Source: Bacteroidales bacterium
Lineage (GTDB): Bacteria > Bacteroidota > Bacteroidia > Bacteroidales > VadinHA17
Length of the DNA: 34,631 nt
Direction of reading: 5' to 3'
Assembly: GCA_029210565.1 (NCBI GenBank)
Contig: JARGFQ010000005.1
Location: 66,317-100,947 of the forward strand
In this document: positions 26,275-34,479 of the stretch, piece after piece
How positions within the stretch are numbered: position 1 is the first letter of the stretch
Layout: each line of letters starts with the position of its first letter
Notes under the pieces: generated by a model
What the model was told of the DNA's origin: nothing
Database searches by the model: none
What the model saw: the letters and a program-made list of their open reading frames with translations, nothing else
Program-made: the position numbers and the translations under genes

Positions 26275-26982
26275 ATGATAGAGATAGCAGACACGGGCAA
26301 GGGCACATCGATTGTCAGGCTGACTCCTGCCCGGTGCAATATTTTTGCTGTGACGCGAAATGGCCGGTCGATTATCATTGATACGGGGATTTCATTTGAC
26401 AGGGCGAGGATAGAGCATGCCCTGGAGCGTAAGGCTATAGTGCCGGAGGCTGTTGTACTGACGCATACGCACTTTGATCATGCCGGTAATGCTGCATGGC
26501 TTCAGGCGGAATACGGTGCGGAGGTGGTTGTCCAGGAGGCCGAGAGCGAGTATCTGGCAGCAGGTGACACGCCTATACCTGAAGGGACATATGCCGTCAC
26601 AAGGGGACTGGTAAGCCTGGGGAAGAAGGTCACTCCCATGTTCAGGTATGAGCCCTGCGTTGCTGACCATGTTTTCACCGACCGGTTTGACCTGAACCGC
26701 TTCGGAATAAACGGATACATTTTGCATATTCCCGGACACTCCCCCGGAGGAGCCACGGTGGTTATTGACGATACTATAGCAATTGCGGGCGATTCAATAA
26801 TTGGCACCACCCCGGGCAAACCCTTTCCTCCCTTTGCCGATGATGTGGATCTTCTCCTGAAGAGCTGGAGAAAGATTATTGACACAGGCTGTGAGACCTT
26901 CCTGCCGGGGCACGGAAAGCCGGTGAGCCTAAGTGAGCTGAAGGAGGAATTTGAGAAAAGAACATTGGCACCGGGAGGATGA
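26275..26982 (+). CDS. MBL-fold metallo-hydrolase
   Basis: This 235-residue protein has the metallo-beta-lactamase fold. The metal motif 'THTHFDHAG' lies at 63-71 (H64, H66, D68, H69). 'HIPGHSPGGATVV' carries the next histidine, 'IAGDSIIG' the bridging aspartate, and 'FLPGHGKPV' the last histidine. The form is that of glyoxalase-II-like hydrolases, but the substrate is unknown. It has no signal peptide, so it is probably cytosolic. It stands alone, divergent from the PhzF-like gene across 157 bp. The 145 bp after its stop contain no recognised gene. Confidence 0.88.
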   Translation: MIEIADTGKGTSIVRLTPARCNIFAVTRNGRSIIIDTGISFDRARIEHALERKAIVPEAVVLTHTHFDHAGNAAWLQAEYGAEVVVQEAESEYLAAGDTPIPEGTYAVTRGLVSLGKKVTPMFRYEPCVADHVFTDRFDLNRFGINGYILHIPGHSPGGATVVIDDTIAIAGDSIIGTTPGKPFPPFADDVDLLLKSWRKIIDTGCETFLPGHGKPVSLSELKEEFEKRTLAPGG

Positions 26983-27127
26983 GCTTGAGTATCTGTCGCT
27001 GCTATCCGGTCAGCCCGGGTAAGACAAAGGAGGGGTTCGGTAACCTGTTGAACCAACATGAAGTTTGAAAAGGTTTTACAGTTCCGTGTATCCGATGTGG
27101 AGGAGCCACCCTGATATTCTGCAATCT

Positions 27128-27631
27128 TTAGTTCAATCGATCAACATAGACATCATGAACAGTGGTATTGTCAGAATTAAGGCTAATATTGATCATGTAT
27201 TTGTGGATAGCAATTGACCCGTCATAGGGTTTCATATCATCATAGTCATCATAAACAGGCGATGACAGTGATTTCCCCAAATAATAAAATCTCGTCCTCA
27301 TACGGTCTTGGGTGTTATTCATTTTGAATGACCAGTACCCGATCTCATTGCGCCACAACTCTCCATATTTATCTATACTGTAAGTATGTTCAAAAGGACC
27401 ACTGATTGCACCGTTACAATGATCTTTATAAAATGTAATGGTCAATATTTTGCCCTCAAACTGGTCTGTTATGTCGGTACCTTCCCAAGATGTAAACTTC
27501 ACGGTCCCTCCGGCTTTCATCCCGAAATTAATTTCCGGAGCCTCAGTATCCTCACAGTTATCTTTGAACAGATGGCAGCTGTGCATGCCCAGCAAAACGC
27601 AGATCATCATTAAAATCTTCACCCGTTTCAT
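27128..27631 (-). CDS. Orphan lipoprotein of unknown function
   Basis: The chosen start, ATG at 27631, opens with a lysine/arginine N-terminus and hydrophobic stretch ending in a cysteine (MICVLLGMHSC). This is a lipoprotein signal peptide; the cysteine is followed by acidic residues (KDNCEDTE). The longer frame upstream would bury it. The mature part is about 145 residues, rich in beta-forming and aromatic residues, with no motif I recognise. The layout (lipobox, then a single small beta domain ending in 'HDVYVDRLN') fits the many small surface or periplasmic lipoproteins of Bacteroidota. The gene looks AT-richer than its neighbours. It is separated from the flanking genes by 145 and 161 bp and is probably monocistronic. 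Confidence 0.7.
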   Translation of the reverse strand: MKRVKILMMICVLLGMHSCHLFKDNCEDTEAPEINFGMKAGGTVKFTSWEGTDITDQFEGKILTITFYKDHCNGAISGPFEHTYSIDKYGELWRNEIGYWSFKMNNTQDRMRTRFYYLGKSLSSPVYDDYDDMKPYDGSIAIHKYMINISLNSDNTTVHDVYVDRLN

Positions 27632-27758
27632 GATATTTGATTTTTCTGATAGACCTTGAGACAAGGACAGATTACACCGATACAATTTCGCAAAAAAGGC
27701 AATTCGGTCCAAATTATTTTGCTGGTAATGCGGCATTGAGACTGTTGACCTCACGGTC

Positions 27759-27791
27759 CTGCGCCTGATTTGCGGGTTTCAGGCGGCGCAG
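27759..27791 (-). terminator. GC-rich hairpin after the DUF5009-like gene
   Basis: CTGCGCC (minus strand, 27791-27785) pairs with GGCGCAG (27765-27759), and an alternative inner stem is GCCTGA/TCAGGC. It begins one base after the stop codon at 27793. There is no T-tract, so it may be a weak terminator or an mRNA 3'-end structure. Confidence 0.4.
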
Positions 27792-27792
27792 T

Positions 27793-28566
27793 TCAGAGCT
27801 TCAGTTTGATGTTTATTTTCGCGAGCAGTGCTGTCAGTCCGGCCATAAGAAGAGCCCATGCAATTGAGCCGACGATCACTACCAGCGGCTCTGACGACTG
27901 CTTGTAGATCAGCAACGGGACGGCTGACATCCAGATTGCATGGTAGAGGATGTCAGGAGCGAGGTAGGTGGTCAGCGAATGCCGGCCTGGCGGCCTGACA
28001 AACGCCGCCCATCCTGTCATGCCCTTCACGTCCGCCAGCCAGTATATCACTGCAAAAACCATAAAGCTGATCCCGCTGCAGATCATCCCCCAGCTGGGAG
28101 TAGCCTGAATCTTTGATATCAGGAACCAGTTTCTCAGGATGAATCCGATGGCCAGTGAGAGAAATCCCAGTGTTATAAGTATAGTAAGAATGCGTTCATT
28201 GCCGGATTCTTTCATTTTCCTAATTATAACGCCTGCCAGCACTCCTGTCAGAACTATAAGGGGAACATTTCCCTGTATGATAATCCCCAGTGCCGGCCTG
28301 GCTGGATCAAGGAAGCTTAACAAGCCTGAAGCATCAAGGATATTAACGGTCAGGAAGACCATGACGGCAATTGCCGTTCCGGTTATTGAATCACGTGTTA
28401 CAAGGTAGAAGAGTGATGCGGCGAGTCCCATCCCGTCAAAATCGGCCGGCATATGACCCAGCCACACGGGGGCCACCCTCATGTTAAGGTCATTGACGAA
28501 GAGCATGAGCAGCAGGGTGAGGCCCCGCATGATGTCTATCGAGAGGATCCGGTTGCCTGACTTCAT
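27793..28566 (-). CDS. DUF5009/heparan-acetyltransferase-like membrane protein, apparently shortened
   Basis: The 257-residue protein opens with 'RILSIDIMRGLTLLLMLFVN' (about 6-25) and 'GHMPADFDGMGLA', the N-terminus of acyltransferase-like membrane proteins related to heparan-alpha-glucosaminide N-acetyltransferase (DUF5009/DUF1624 group). In that group 'DFDGMGLA' normally runs into 'DWVFPGFLF' and further helices. Here it changes at about residue 50 to 'ASLFYLVTRDS', and the protein then continues with the C-terminal helices. The relatives I recall are near 370-400 residues, so about 100 or more residues seem missing and activity is doubtful. The ATG at 28566 is used; the TTG at 28593 would overlap the phosphatase end. 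It follows the phosphatase by 10 bp. Confidence 0.7.
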   Translation of the reverse strand: MKSGNRILSIDIMRGLTLLLMLFVNDLNMRVAPVWLGHMPADFDGMGLAASLFYLVTRDSITGTAIAVMVFLTVNILDASGLLSFLDPARPALGIIIQGNVPLIVLTGVLAGVIIRKMKESGNERILTILITLGFLSLAIGFILRNWFLISKIQATPSWGMICSGISFMVFAVIYWLADVKGMTGWAAFVRPPGRHSLTTYLAPDILYHAIWMSAVPLLIYKQSSEPLVVIVGSIAWALLMAGLTALLAKINIKLKL

Positions 28567-28576
28567 TGGTGATCTG

Positions 28577-29686
28577 TTATTCGGACTGTTCAAATAACCC
28601 GGTTCTCACTCCTGGTAAGGATCCCTTGTAAAATCGACCCTCTTTATAGATAATCATATACCCCGGTTGTCCATACCCCATACCCGCATCGATGCCTGTC
28701 ACTTTATTGTCAAATAAGATCGTGATGTCTTTATGCGGTGTATGCCCGACAATGATACGATGCACGTCATAGAAATCAAGGATGGAATCCACCTGGTTCA
28801 CGGTCAGGGTGGTGTCGTTAAAATATCCCCTGTACCACAGGGGTCCACCGTTCCCGCTCAGAAGGTCCAGTTCCTCGTTCCCCGTGGGGAAATCGACCTC
28901 CCGGCCTGTTATCCTTTCAGCGAAGAGTTGATTAACATACTTGATCTTCAGTCCTTTCTGAATAAGCTGAGGAGACACTCCCGCATGAACAAAAAGGATA
29001 TCGTTAATGGTGATCATTACCGGCTTCAAACGGAGCCACATGCCCAACAGTGAGGCTCCGGAGTAAAGATTCGAGTAACCGGTGCCGGTTATAGCTTCGA
29101 CTTTCCTGTACTTCTCATGGATGTACCTCAGGTCACCGTAAAGGACCATCTGTTCATGATTACCGAGAAGGAGATGCACTGCTCCCCCGGCCCTGGCAGC
29201 CTGCTTTTCCAGCTTGAAGAGATGCCATAGGATTTCAGTGACCTCGTCTCCCCTGTCAAAGCCGTCACCAAGAAATACGAAATGTCCTTTGCCGAATTTC
29301 CAGTTCAGGTCTTTATCGATGATTCCGTTGGACAACAGTTGTTTCAGGTAATTGTCATAATATCCGTGCACATCACTTATTATGGCTATACTGTCGATAC
29401 GTTTGTAACTCTGGCGATATTTCGGGTTTGTTTTAAAGGTCTTTTTAAGCTCCCTGTAACTTGTCGACTGACCCGCAGGAAGCACGATCTCTGAAGCTCT
29501 GTCGGGAAGAAAATAACTTTCCCTTAGCATGCTGTTTTCGATCCATATGGCCTTAAGTGTATCAGCGGCCAGAAAAAAATATGGGCCATCGTTGATAACG
29601 CTGTCCCTTTCTCCTGAAAGAGGGGCCGCTGTCAAATTCAGATTGAGGAAAATGGTTACTGCCCAAAGAAGTAATTGTATTTTCAT
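28577..29686 (-). CDS. Secreted PPP-type metallophosphatase
   Basis: This 369-residue protein begins with a signal peptide (MKIQLLLWAVTIFLNLNLTA). An N-terminal segment of about 75 residues is followed by a calcineurin-like domain with all PPP-family motifs: 'SDVHG' (D105, H107), 'GDGFDRGDE' (D141), 'GNHEQ' (N176, H177), 'FVHAG' and 'IVGHTP'. The GDxxDRG and GNHE forms fit the Shewanella-like (Shelphs) branch of serine/threonine phosphatases rather than nucleases. Acting outside the cytoplasm, it may dephosphorylate proteins or small phosphoesters. The ATG at 29686 is chosen because longer frames bury the signal peptide. The DUF5009-like gene follows by 10 bp. Confidence 0.87.
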   Translation of the reverse strand: MKIQLLLWAVTIFLNLNLTAAPLSGERDSVINDGPYFFLAADTLKAIWIENSMLRESYFLPDRASEIVLPAGQSTSYRELKKTFKTNPKYRQSYKRIDSIAIISDVHGYYDNYLKQLLSNGIIDKDLNWKFGKGHFVFLGDGFDRGDEVTEILWHLFKLEKQAARAGGAVHLLLGNHEQMVLYGDLRYIHEKYRKVEAITGTGYSNLYSGASLLGMWLRLKPVMITINDILFVHAGVSPQLIQKGLKIKYVNQLFAERITGREVDFPTGNEELDLLSGNGGPLWYRGYFNDTTLTVNQVDSILDFYDVHRIIVGHTPHKDITILFDNKVTGIDAGMGYGQPGYMIIYKEGRFYKGSLPGVRTGLFEQSE

Positions 29687-29905
29687 AACCTGCTGAACTG
29701 TTGTCTGATCTAAATCGGTAAAACAATGTATTTTCCAGAAAGATAACACTTCTTGCGTGACATTGTTCTCTTTCATCCTGCCAGAAAGTCAAGTAACCTG
29801 TCCATGCTTGTTCTCCGTGGGGATGGAACATCTGTAATAAGGATCAAAGAGCTGTTACAAACGGAATGGCTTAAAATTAGCTGGATCTTTATTTTTAAAC
29901 TTTTA

Positions 29906-29937
29906 ATTGATTTGGTTCATTACATTTCCTATATTTA
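29906..29937 (+). promoter_or_regulatory. Promoter for the DUF4956 gene
   Basis: ATTG (29906-29909), 20 bases, then TATATTTA (29930-29937), one mismatch from TAnnTTTG. The predicted start near 29944 leaves a leader of about 75 nt, unusually long for this window. Confidence 0.4.
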
Positions 29938-29951
29938 CTCTGATTAATAGA

Positions 29952-30015
29952 AAATCAGGCCTTTAGAAAGTGCCTTCTATGGTCTTTACGGGAGAGGGGC
30001 CTGAGCTTCTGATTT
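29952..30015 (+). promoter_or_regulatory. Structured leader with competing stems before DUF4956
   Basis: TCAGGCC (29955-29961) can pair with GGCCTGA (29998-30004). The overlapping AAATCAG (29952-29958) can instead pair with CTGATTT (30009-30015), two bases before the ATG. A small hairpin TAGAA/TTCTA (29964-29968 with 29975-29979) lies inside. The two pairings exclude each other and one covers the ribosome entry region, so a translational switch is possible. Confidence 0.3.
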
Positions 30016-30017
30016 AA

Positions 30018-30632
30018 ATGAGCAAGACCATGACCACCGATTTCTTCAATCTTGACAATCCGGCATTCTGGGCCATTATGGAGAGGTTTGCCATGAACCT
30101 GGTTTTTCTCTTCCTCCTGTTGAGGGTTGTCTATTACAGGTTTTCCAGAAAGGCAAATTATCTCTTCGGTTTCTTTCTGATGGGTATCGTAATCTTTTTT
30201 ATTGGCGCCATGCTTAAGATCGTTGCGATGGAGTTTCAGATGGCAATAGGATTGTTTGCAATATTCACCATCCTTAATCTCAGGACGATAAGTTTTGATG
30301 TTAAGAATATGGCCTATCTGTTTGCTGTAATTGCCATTTCCGCCCTGAACTCACTTGATCTGAAGGGAAAATTCCCCTTTCTGGGAGTTGTGATTTTTAA
30401 TGTTATAATTATAGCATCCGCATTTATACTTGAATATTTTCTTACCAAAAAAGACAAATACACCACTCACCCGATAATCTATGATAACCTGGAGATGCTG
30501 AAGCCATACAATAAGAAGGAACTGATAGCCAGTGTGACGGAGATGACCGGACTCGATGTCAAGAAGGTCAGGATTCGCAGGGTTAACTATAAAGAAAAGA
30601 TTGCGGTCCTGGATATATATTATGATGCCTGA
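30018..30632 (+). CDS. DUF4956 domain membrane protein
   Basis: This 204-residue protein has four hydrophobic spans between about 20 and 140 and a cytoplasmic C-terminal domain of about 60 residues. 'MAIGLFAIFTILNLRTISFD' (near 75-94) followed by 'MAYLFAVIAISALNSLDL' is the core signature of DUF4956. In several phyla such proteins sit beside VTC-like polyphosphate polymerases and CotH-type kinases, but their activity is unknown. The C-terminal piece (IRRVNYKEKIAVLDIYYD) resembles the ferredoxin-like tail seen in the family. Its stop codon abuts, with no bases between, the stop of the convergent CotH-like gene. Confidence 0.82.
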   Translation: MSKTMTTDFFNLDNPAFWAIMERFAMNLVFLFLLLRVVYYRFSRKANYLFGFFLMGIVIFFIGAMLKIVAMEFQMAIGLFAIFTILNLRTISFDVKNMAYLFAVIAISALNSLDLKGKFPFLGVVIFNVIIIASAFILEYFLTKKDKYTTHPIIYDNLEMLKPYNKKELIASVTEMTGLDVKKVRIRRVNYKEKIAVLDIYYDA

Positions 30633-31754
30633 CTATTGAAAATCCTTGCAATTCGCAAGAAAGAGGTCCACCATCCTATCAAAACCTCTGGGCTTTTCCA
30701 GTTGATCGAAGAACTGATCCAGAAAGAAGGTAATATCCCGTTTTGCTGCTTTTCTCAGGTGAGGAGAGTTTTCCACGACGGAATAAAACTCATCCTTCTT
30801 CGAAATAAAGACCTTGAGTTCGCTCACAAAAACCTCCCTGGAACGACAGATGCCCAGAAAGGTGCGGTCACGGTTACTCGTCAACCCTGTTTCGGGCAGA
30901 GGGATAGCATAATCGGCATTGACGACTCCTGCCAGATCAAAATCGAACGGAATTGGAATTCCCTGACCTGCAAGGGAAGGTATTGGCGAAGTAAACACAG
31001 AGATATTATGCTGACCCGGGACGGACCAGTCCCAGTTGGATACCATATAGTTGAAAATGGCAATGCGGTCTATCATGGTCGGGCGCATATGTCTCATTGA
31101 CAAAGCTTTCGATTTGACTTCAAGCAGATTTAACCTGCTCTCAACAAGCCCTTCCGGTTCCACGAGCATCCCGTATTGAATTATGGGCTTTCTCTTCTTT
31201 TCCGTATCAATATAGTTCAGTCTTACCAGCCTGACCCGGAAAGAGGTATCTGTAACTACATTATAAAGTTTGTATACGAGGTATTCCCTGATAAGATAAT
31301 CTTCATAAATTGTTGCCGGCTGGCATTGGTTGACCAGTTTTATCTTCTTTATCCTGCCTGAGTCGGAACCTTCATAGACAGGCTTCTTGAAGGTGATCCT
31401 TGCAGGAGGGTATTTGCATCTCTCGTACCGCGATTGCCCCCGGTATTTAGCTGTAACTTTCTTTTCCATGGAGTCTGCCTGACTGAAATGCAGGGTCATT
31501 ATCCCGTCAATGGACTGGTCCCTGTCTGCCTTTTTCAGGAATCTGGTGAGATCAAAGTGAAGAGAGACCTCGAGGATATCTTCATCTTCAAAGAGAGACA
31601 AATATCTTACGGGAGCATCCTTGTCATGTTTCTTGTTGCCGGCAGTATCAATCTGGCCAAATGACGGCCTGACTGACATTACGAGGAAGGTCAGAGCACA
31701 AATTAACAGGATATATCCTGTTTCAGCGGGATTATGATCGGATCTTGTTTTCAT
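30633..31754 (-). CDS. Secreted CotH-kinase-like protein
   Basis: This 373-residue protein has an N-terminal signal peptide (ILLICALTFLVMSVRPSFGQ). It contains, in order, 'KYRGQSRYERCKYPPARITF' (about 103-122), 'YLIREYLVYKLYNVVTDTSF', 'FNYMVSNWDWSVPGQHNI', and 'IPIPFDFDLAGVVNADYA'. The order and character (RGxSR..PP..IxFKK, N-x-D..HN, PFDFD) resemble the CotH protein-kinase fold, and I have seen similar uncharacterised Bacteroidota proteins. The match is by motif only. Its ATG overlaps the stop of the SdiA-like gene (ATGA), so the two are coupled, and its stop abuts the DUF4956 stop. Role unknown. Confidence 0.6.
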   Translation of the reverse strand: MKTRSDHNPAETGYILLICALTFLVMSVRPSFGQIDTAGNKKHDKDAPVRYLSLFEDEDILEVSLHFDLTRFLKKADRDQSIDGIMTLHFSQADSMEKKVTAKYRGQSRYERCKYPPARITFKKPVYEGSDSGRIKKIKLVNQCQPATIYEDYLIREYLVYKLYNVVTDTSFRVRLVRLNYIDTEKKRKPIIQYGMLVEPEGLVESRLNLLEVKSKALSMRHMRPTMIDRIAIFNYMVSNWDWSVPGQHNISVFTSPIPSLAGQGIPIPFDFDLAGVVNADYAIPLPETGLTSNRDRTFLGICRSREVFVSELKVFISKKDEFYSVVENSPHLRKAAKRDITFFLDQFFDQLEKPRGFDRMVDLFLANCKDFQ

Positions 31755-32656
31755 CTCTTGTCATATTTGAATAAGAGTATTGTAGGAGCTTCAGTTTTCC
31801 CTTCATTTGATATAAGCATATCTCCGTTTTCATGGAAGGAGATGCCTTCGGGCATAATGAACATATCCGGATCGAGCTTCTCAATATAATGAACGGTTCC
31901 GTCCTCATTGAAAACGTACATCATCCGGTTCGCAGCCGAGATTACAAACAGCATATTTGTCAAAGGGTGAATGGCTATGCCAGAAACCCTGAGGCTGATT
32001 TCACCGTCGTCATCCGGAACTTTGACATTATTTTCTTCAGCGTAGATGGTTATCGTATGCAGATAAAATTCCAATACTGTTTCTCCGGCAGGGGTGTCGG
32101 AGCGCAGGTCAATCCCAAAAACCGGATGTTTCTCTTCATCCCGGGAGTCTCGTTTGGGGTTGTTTTTACCAACCACCAGGAGCCTGTGATTGCGCTTGTC
32201 GTAACAGAGTCCTTCATAATCTGCATGCGGGCCGCCCACTGAGGATATCTGTCGGGTAAAATCCGATGATTGATCAGGCCTGGTTTCGAACAGTGTGCCA
32301 TCGCTTCTCAGAACGTAAAATGAGCCGGCAACCCCTGCTATCCCCTCGTAATCACCCGGGTAGTGAAAAATGAAATGATCCCTGAGCTCATTCTTCTCCA
32401 GGTCGAAGATGAAAACGATTCCATTTTCATCCTGGACACAGGCGACGGAAGTTGAATCGATAACGGTAATCCCCGATATTTCAAGAAGGACCGGAGGCAG
32501 AATTATCGTCCTGTCAGGATTGGACAGATCATACCCGACGGGGTTTACATTTCTGACAACAGCTGAATGGGTGGTTTTATTTGTTGTGCTACGGCAACTG
32601 CACAGGTTCAGGCATAATAACAGCAGCAGGTGTGCAATAATTTCATTGGTTGGCAT
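31751..32656 (-). CDS. SdiA-regulated-like beta-propeller lipoprotein
   Basis: The chosen start, ATG at 32656, gives a 301-residue protein with a lipoprotein signal ending in cysteines (LLLLLCLNLCSCRS). The mature part has repeating beta-propeller blades: 'LLEISGITVIDSTSVACVQDE' (near 55-75), 'DYEGIAGVAGSFYVLRSDGT', 'DYEGLCYDKRNHRLLVVGKN', 'VSGIAIHPLTNMLFVISAAN' and 'MPEGISFHENGDMLISNEG'. This matches the SdiA-regulated family (PF06977), a phytase-like propeller. Its activity is unproven; members often sit near the CotH-like gene, as here. The frame could begin nine codons earlier, but that would displace the signal peptide. It has a good promoter at 32681-32712. Confidence 0.8.
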   Translation of the reverse strand: MPTNEIIAHLLLLLCLNLCSCRSTTNKTTHSAVVRNVNPVGYDLSNPDRTIILPPVLLEISGITVIDSTSVACVQDENGIVFIFDLEKNELRDHFIFHYPGDYEGIAGVAGSFYVLRSDGTLFETRPDQSSDFTRQISSVGGPHADYEGLCYDKRNHRLLVVGKNNPKRDSRDEEKHPVFGIDLRSDTPAGETVLEFYLHTITIYAEENNVKVPDDDGEISLRVSGIAIHPLTNMLFVISAANRMMYVFNEDGTVHYIEKLDPDMFIMPEGISFHENGDMLISNEGKTEAPTILLFKYDKR

Positions 32657-32680
32657 CTCAGGCTCAGAGTGTATAAATAT

Positions 32681-32712
32681 CAAAATTACACCATAAAGAT
32701 GCCAAAGTCAAC
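32681..32712 (-). promoter_or_regulatory. Promoter for the SdiA-like/CotH-like operon
   Basis: Minus strand: GTTG (32712-32709), 20 bases, then TAATTTTG (32688-32681), a perfect -7 element. The predicted leader before the ATG at 32656 is about 18 nt, which supports that start. Confidence 0.55.
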
Positions 32713-33003
32713 AAGTGGGAGGTATTAGCCGGGGGACAGGTAATATCAGAAGTCTTAATTCCGGCAGCTACTCGGTTACACAGATATCTACACAGGTTAT
32801 TTCAATGTAAATCTTGAGAATATACCCCGGGGTAAAACCCGAATACTGATGATGGCAGTAAACGCCCTGACCCATACTGTTCGGTCTGGAAATCAGTTCC
32901 CGCTTCATTGTGCTCCCCGGGAGGACATTTTACCGTGTTTTTTTCGTCTCGTCAAAGATTAATCAGATTAATAGTTAATTTGCATCAATAAACTCATGCC
33001 TTT
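32713..33003. other. Spacer between divergent SdiA-like and serine hydrolase genes
   Basis: Together with the promoter region this gap is about 347 bp. It contains a perfect 12-bp palindrome, TACCCCGGGGTA (32823-32834), and a poor -7 match (TTAATTTG, 32975-32982) before the hydrolase. I see no convincing small gene or RNA. Confidence 0.45.
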
Positions 33004-34362
33004 ATGAAAAAGCGTATACTCCTTTCACTGTCGGTTTTCATTGCAATACTGATCATCACGGTATTCTCGTACATCAATTATCTCTCGCCCGGCATAACCG
33101 GTTATGCTGCAAAATATCTGGCTTCAGGTGTCTTTGTCGCGGGACGCACACAGGAGAGTCTTGAAAAGGAAGAACTCAATTTTTTTCCTGTCAAATACAG
33201 CAAGAACGCCATTGATCGCGAGCAGATGACCGTGATCAGCAAACTACTGGGTATCTGGAAATCAAAGGCGGTATATAATGAAGGGCTGGGTTGCACCCTT
33301 GTCAGGGATTTCTCAATGGATGATGTGCTGGCGCTTGATTATCCTGAGGTGCCGATGCCGCAAGGTGATCCTGATACTATCTCCTGGCCGGCCGGTGATA
33401 AGCTAAGTGATACTGTTCCGGCAGGTATCAGCATGGACATCCTCAACAGCATGCTCGATCGTGTGTTTGAAGATACTGTTACATACAAAGGCACATTTGC
33501 CGTTACGGTTGTTTACAGGGATCAGATTGTTGCAGAGCGATACCGCGATGATCTCGGACCTGAAAACCTCTTCCTGAGCTGGTCAATGGCTAAAAGCTTC
33601 ACCAATGCAATGGTTGGTTCGATGGTCAGGGAGGGGCTTATTGACATCAACAGTCCGGTGAATATTGATATATGGGCAAAGGATGAAAGAAAGCATATCA
33701 CTCTCGACGATCTGATGCAGATGACCAGCGGTCTTGAGTTCAGTGAGGCCTATTACAAAGCGCGGCTGACGAACACCACTACCATGCTTCTGAAGAATGG
33801 GGATATGGGTGACTACGCTGCTTCAAAGAAGCTGCTTTTCAGGCCTGATTCCGTCTGGTCATACTCTTCAGGATCCAGTAATATCATTCAGGACTACCTT
33901 CGTACAGCCTTCAGCAGTCAAGAAGAATATCTTGCCTGGCCGCGCAGGTCGATATTCAACAAGACAGGAATGCGCAGCGTGGTATGGGAAGTGGATGCCT
34001 CGGGCACCTTTGTCGGATCATCATACCTGTATGCCACCATGCGTGATTATGCACGCTTTGGGCTCCTCTACCTGCACGATGGCAATTGGCTTGGGGAACA
34101 GATCTTACCTGAGGACTGGGTGCGTTATACCACAACCCCCGCACCTGGTTCAGAAGGAGAATACGGAGCTCTCTTCTGGCTGAACAAAAAAGGTGAGTTC
34201 CCAGGTCTGCCTGATGATGTTTACTATTGTGACGGCTATGAGGGACAACGCATTTTTGTGCTTCCGGAGCAGGAGATGGTGATCGTTCGTACCGGGTATT
34301 CCCCAAGGGGCACCATTGACTGGCAGGCATTCCTGAGTGGTATCGTCAAGGCAGTGGAGTAA
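33004..34362 (+). CDS. Serine hydrolase, class C beta-lactamase fold
   Basis: This 452-residue protein has an N-terminal signal anchor (about 5-25) and a beta-lactamase/transpeptidase-like domain from about 140. The nucleophile motif is S194-M-A-K197 (LSWSMAKSF), the second motif is Y287-S-S (SVWSYSSGSSN), and 'DGYEGQRIFVLPEQ' near the C-terminus is the third-motif region. Class C relatives in this form include esterases, D-amino peptidases and 6-aminohexanoate-dimer hydrolase-like enzymes, so antibiotic resistance should not be assumed. The ~110 residues between anchor and domain are less familiar. It is probably monocistronic, with a hairpin just after the stop. Confidence 0.88.
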   Translation: MKKRILLSLSVFIAILIITVFSYINYLSPGITGYAAKYLASGVFVAGRTQESLEKEELNFFPVKYSKNAIDREQMTVISKLLGIWKSKAVYNEGLGCTLVRDFSMDDVLALDYPEVPMPQGDPDTISWPAGDKLSDTVPAGISMDILNSMLDRVFEDTVTYKGTFAVTVVYRDQIVAERYRDDLGPENLFLSWSMAKSFTNAMVGSMVREGLIDINSPVNIDIWAKDERKHITLDDLMQMTSGLEFSEAYYKARLTNTTTMLLKNGDMGDYAASKKLLFRPDSVWSYSSGSSNIIQDYLRTAFSSQEEYLAWPRRSIFNKTGMRSVVWEVDASGTFVGSSYLYATMRDYARFGLLYLHDGNWLGEQILPEDWVRYTTTPAPGSEGEYGALFWLNKKGEFPGLPDDVYYCDGYEGQRIFVLPEQEMVIVRTGYSPRGTIDWQAFLSGIVKAVE

Positions 34363-34370
34363 AACCAATG

Positions 34371-34403
34371 AAAAAGCTCCCTGACGTTTATCAGAGAGCT
34401 TTC
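34371..34403 (-). terminator. Rho-independent terminator after tRNA-Leu
   Basis: AAAGCTC (minus strand, 34402-34396) pairs with GAGCTTT (34379-34373), with a further TCTGA/TCAGG inner stem and one mismatch. On the minus strand it is followed by five T. It may also serve the hydrolase gene ending at 34362, but that side has a weaker T-run. Confidence 0.65.
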
Positions 34404-34479
34404 ATGTACCTGGAGCCGGATGGTCAGCACCCTTACTCATGACATAAAATGTCAGGGCGTCAGGGCCGGCAGGACTATG

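Larger units (their letters stand above)
29687..30017. other. 331-bp spacer between divergent phosphatase and DUF4956 genes
   Basis: This AT-rich gap contains the DUF4956 promoter and structured leader listed separately. The part nearest the phosphatase (29687-29900) contains only an imperfect -7 match. I see no small gene or RNA gene here. Confidence 0.5.

Noticed and set aside
32975..32982. TTAATTTG as a -7 element for the serine hydrolase
   Set aside because: It has a mismatch at a key position and no -33 box at the right distance.
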